Shown here piece by piece: positions 62,610 to 64,000 of a DNA stretch of 64,000 nt. Each line of letters begins with the position of its first letter. Position 1 is the stretch's first letter. The notes under the pieces are model-generated. The model saw nothing but the letters and a program-made list of their open reading frames with translations. It was not told where the DNA came from and searched no databases. The stretch is from Phaeobacter piscinae. Its GTDB lineage: Bacteria; Pseudomonadota; Alphaproteobacteria; Rhodobacterales; Rhodobacteraceae. Where the stretch lies: contig NZ_CP010681.1 of assembly GCF_002407245.1 (NCBI RefSeq), positions 310,001-374,000 on the forward strand. The letters run 5' to 3'. Position numbers and translations under genes: made by a program.

Positions 62610-63719
62610 ATGTATGTAGCCGTAAAAGGGGGCGAACGGGCGATTGACAACGCCCATGCCTGGCTCGCCGAGGAACGCCGTGGAGACACTTCTGTGGCGG
62701 AGTTGAGCCTCGCCCAGATCCGCGAACAGCTCAGTCTTGCCGTCAATCGCGTGATGGCGGAGGGCTCGCTCTATGACCCTGATCTGGCGGCTCTCGCGAT
62801 CAAGCAGGCGCGCGGGGATCTGATCGAAGCGGTCTTTCTGATCCGCGCCTATCGCACCACCTTGCCACGGTTTGGCACGACACGGCCGGTTGAAACCAGC
62901 CGCATGGCCTGCGACCGCCGGATCTCTGCAACATTCAAGGACGCGCCGGGTGGACAGGTGCTGGGGCCGACGTTCGACTACACCCACCGGCTTTTGGATT
63001 TCAAACTCGCGGCGGAGGCCGATGCAGAACATCAGCCGCAGGCGCAGACAGCCGAGCCTAGGGATGAACACACCCCGCATATTCTGTCCTTCCTTGACGG
63101 TGAGAACATCATTGAGCAGGAACCCCAAACAGATGCCGAACCGGGTGATTTGACGCGGGAGCCGATGTCATTTCCGGCGAGCCGGGCGGTGCGTCTGCAG
63201 TCGCTGACCCGAGGCGATGAGGGCTTTATTCTTGGCATGGCCTATTCGACCCAGCGTGGCTATGCGCGCAACCATGCCTTCGTGGGTGAGTTACGTATCG
63301 GCGCCGTGCCGGTGGAGATGGAGATCCCCGAACTTGGCTTCGCCATCGAGATTGGCGAGGTTGAGTTGACGGAATGCGAGACTGTGAACCAGTTCAAAGG
63401 ATCGAAAACCGTGCCTCCGCAGTTCACCCGTGGCTACGGGCTGGTGTTCGGTCAGTCAGAACGCAAATCTATCGCCATGGCGCTGGTCGATCGCGCCCTG
63501 CGCTGGGAAGAGCTCGGTGAAGACAACCTCGGCGCCCCCGCGCAGGACGAAGAGTTTGTCCTGAGCCATGCGGATAATATTCAGGCCACCGGTTTCCTGG
63601 AGCATATCAAGCTGCCGCACTACGTGGACTTCCAATCCGAATTGGAGCTGGTCCGCAAGCTGCGCCGCGAGGCAGCAGAGTTGGCAGAACAAATGGCAGC
63701 ACGGGAGGCGGCACAATGA
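62610..63719 (+). CDS. phnI: carbon-phosphorus lyase complex subunit PhnI (nucleosidase)
   Basis: 369 aa. MYVAVKGGERAIDNAHAWLAEERRGD at the start, SRAVRLQSLTRGDEGFILGMAYSTQRGYARNHAF and RALRWEELGEDNLGAPAQDEEFVLSH. Catalyses the exchange of the ATP adenine for phosphonate at ribose C1. The stop overlaps a 17-codon ORF that leads to phnJ. Confidence 0.96.
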   Translation: MYVAVKGGERAIDNAHAWLAEERRGDTSVAELSLAQIREQLSLAVNRVMAEGSLYDPDLAALAIKQARGDLIEAVFLIRAYRTTLPRFGTTRPVETSRMACDRRISATFKDAPGGQVLGPTFDYTHRLLDFKLAAEADAEHQPQAQTAEPRDEHTPHILSFLDGENIIEQEPQTDAEPGDLTREPMSFPASRAVRLQSLTRGDEGFILGMAYSTQRGYARNHAFVGELRIGAVPVEMEIPELGFAIEIGEVELTECETVNQFKGSKTVPPQFTRGYGLVFGQSERKSIAMALVDRALRWEELGEDNLGAPAQDEEFVLSHADNIQATGFLEHIKLPHYVDFQSELELVRKLRREAAELAEQMAAREAAQ

Positions 63720-63769
63720 ACGGCTTATGCCACAGGGCCGATTTCAGGAAAGGTGCCCAAGATGTCTGA
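63716..63769 (+). CDS. 17-codon ORF bridging phnI and phnJ
   Basis: The ATG overlaps the phnI stop (ATGA at 63716-63719) and its TGA stop (63767-63769) lies inside the second and third codons of phnJ (ATGTCTGAC). It reads MNGLCHRADFRKGAQDV. It may let ribosomes re-initiate across the 42-nt phnI-phnJ gap. Weak evidence from one genome. Confidence 0.3.
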   Translation: MNGLCHRADFRKGAQDV

Positions 63770-64000
63770 CTATAATTTTGCCTACCTTGACGAACAGACC
63801 AAGCGGATGATCCGCAGGGCGATCCTGAAGGGGCTGGCGGTGCCGGGCTATCAGGTTCCATTTGCGAGCCGAGAAATGCCCATGCCCTACGGCTGGGGCA
63901 CGGGTGGCGTGCAGGTCTCTGCTGCGACGTTGACACCAGATGACACGCTGAAGGTGATCGACCAAGGGGCCGACGACACCACCAATGCGGTGTCGATCCG
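63762..64000 (+). CDS. phnJ: alpha-D-ribose 1-methylphosphonate 5-phosphate C-P lyase, N-terminal part (runs off window)
   Basis: 79 visible codons from the ATG at 63762 (AAAGG 10 nt upstream). Begins MSDYNFAYLDEQTKRMIRR and continues AILKGLAVPGYQVPFASREMPMPYGWGTGGVQ, the PhnJ N-terminus. The radical-SAM Cys cluster lies beyond the window. Cleaves the carbon-phosphorus bond. Confidence 0.95.
   Translation, partial: MSDYNFAYLDEQTKRMIRRAILKGLAVPGYQVPFASREMPMPYGWGTGGVQVSAATLTPDDTLKVIDQGADDTTNAVSI

Overview
The window is a compact, GC-rich chromosomal segment of an alphaproteobacterium, most likely a marine roseobacter (Rhodobacterales, Phaeobacter/Ruegeria-like). The reasons are the combination of a full ethylmalonyl-CoA (EMC) pathway core (ccr, ecm, mch and a malyl-CoA lyase/thioesterase-type gene), the paaABCDE phenylacetyl-CoA epoxidase operon, a C-P lyase phn locus, a LuxR/LuxI pair beside ccr, and Rhodobacterales-type hypothetical families (TIGR02186, DUF1194, DUF1737, NnrU). 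I saw no insertion sequence, prophage, CRISPR array, tRNA or rRNA. The taxon is inferred from gene content only.

Layout. 1-4.5 kb (minus strand): TCA block sucA (start only), sucD, a small lipoprotein gene, sucC and mdh. 4.7-10.4 kb: a TauE/SafE exporter, a small secreted protein, an operon of an HpcH/HpaI lyase, NnrU, DUF1737 and mesaconyl-CoA hydratase, then a variant histidine phosphatase and a von Willebrand A protein. 10.5-15.1 kb: sdhCDA, a sulfotransferase-like gene, a 44-codon ORF and sdhB. 15.3-19.3 kb: two tiny proteins, an ornithine/lysine decarboxylase with a structured leader and upstream ORF, DUF1989, deoD and an H-NS-like protein. 19.4-24.6 kb: ecm, a PlsB-like acyltransferase and ccr. 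24.9-28.7 kb: luxR, luxI, a RecD-like helicase and an SDR. 28.8-35.7 kb: TIGR02186 plus a TauE/SafE exporter, then a BMP-type nucleoside ABC importer. 35.8-39 kb: rimI, tsaB, nfuA, a universal stress protein and an aminotransferase. 39.1-44.9 kb: pcaF-paaABCDE plus an extra ferritin-like PaaA/C relative. 45.2-54.9 kb: a sulfatase-superfamily hydrolase and a six-gene beta-oxidation operon. 54.9-64 kb: rpe, phnCDE1E2, a hexapeptide acetyltransferase, phnF and divergent phnGHI(J).

How it fits together. The segment is centred on acetyl-CoA and TCA-linked carbon flow. Phenylacetate degradation and beta-oxidation supply acyl- and acetyl-CoA, the EMC enzymes assimilate acetyl-CoA, and the suc, sdh and mdh genes form the cycle. 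A palindrome TGTGATCACA lies about 112-117 bp upstream of the start codons of sucC, sdhC and the HpcH-mch operon. At sucC and sdhC it is doubled with exactly 21 bp spacing. This suggests one regulator for TCA and EMC genes.

The most interesting signals are regulatory. (i) A 37-codon Arg-rich ORF sits in the leader of the ornithine decarboxylase gene, 40 nt upstream of its start, followed by a hairpin that can enclose the ribosome-binding site. (ii) An 11-bp stem abuts the luxI start codon and pairs with its Shine-Dalgarno. (iii) The twin TCA operators. (iv) Unrelated genes are lodged inside the sucCD and sdhCDAB operons.
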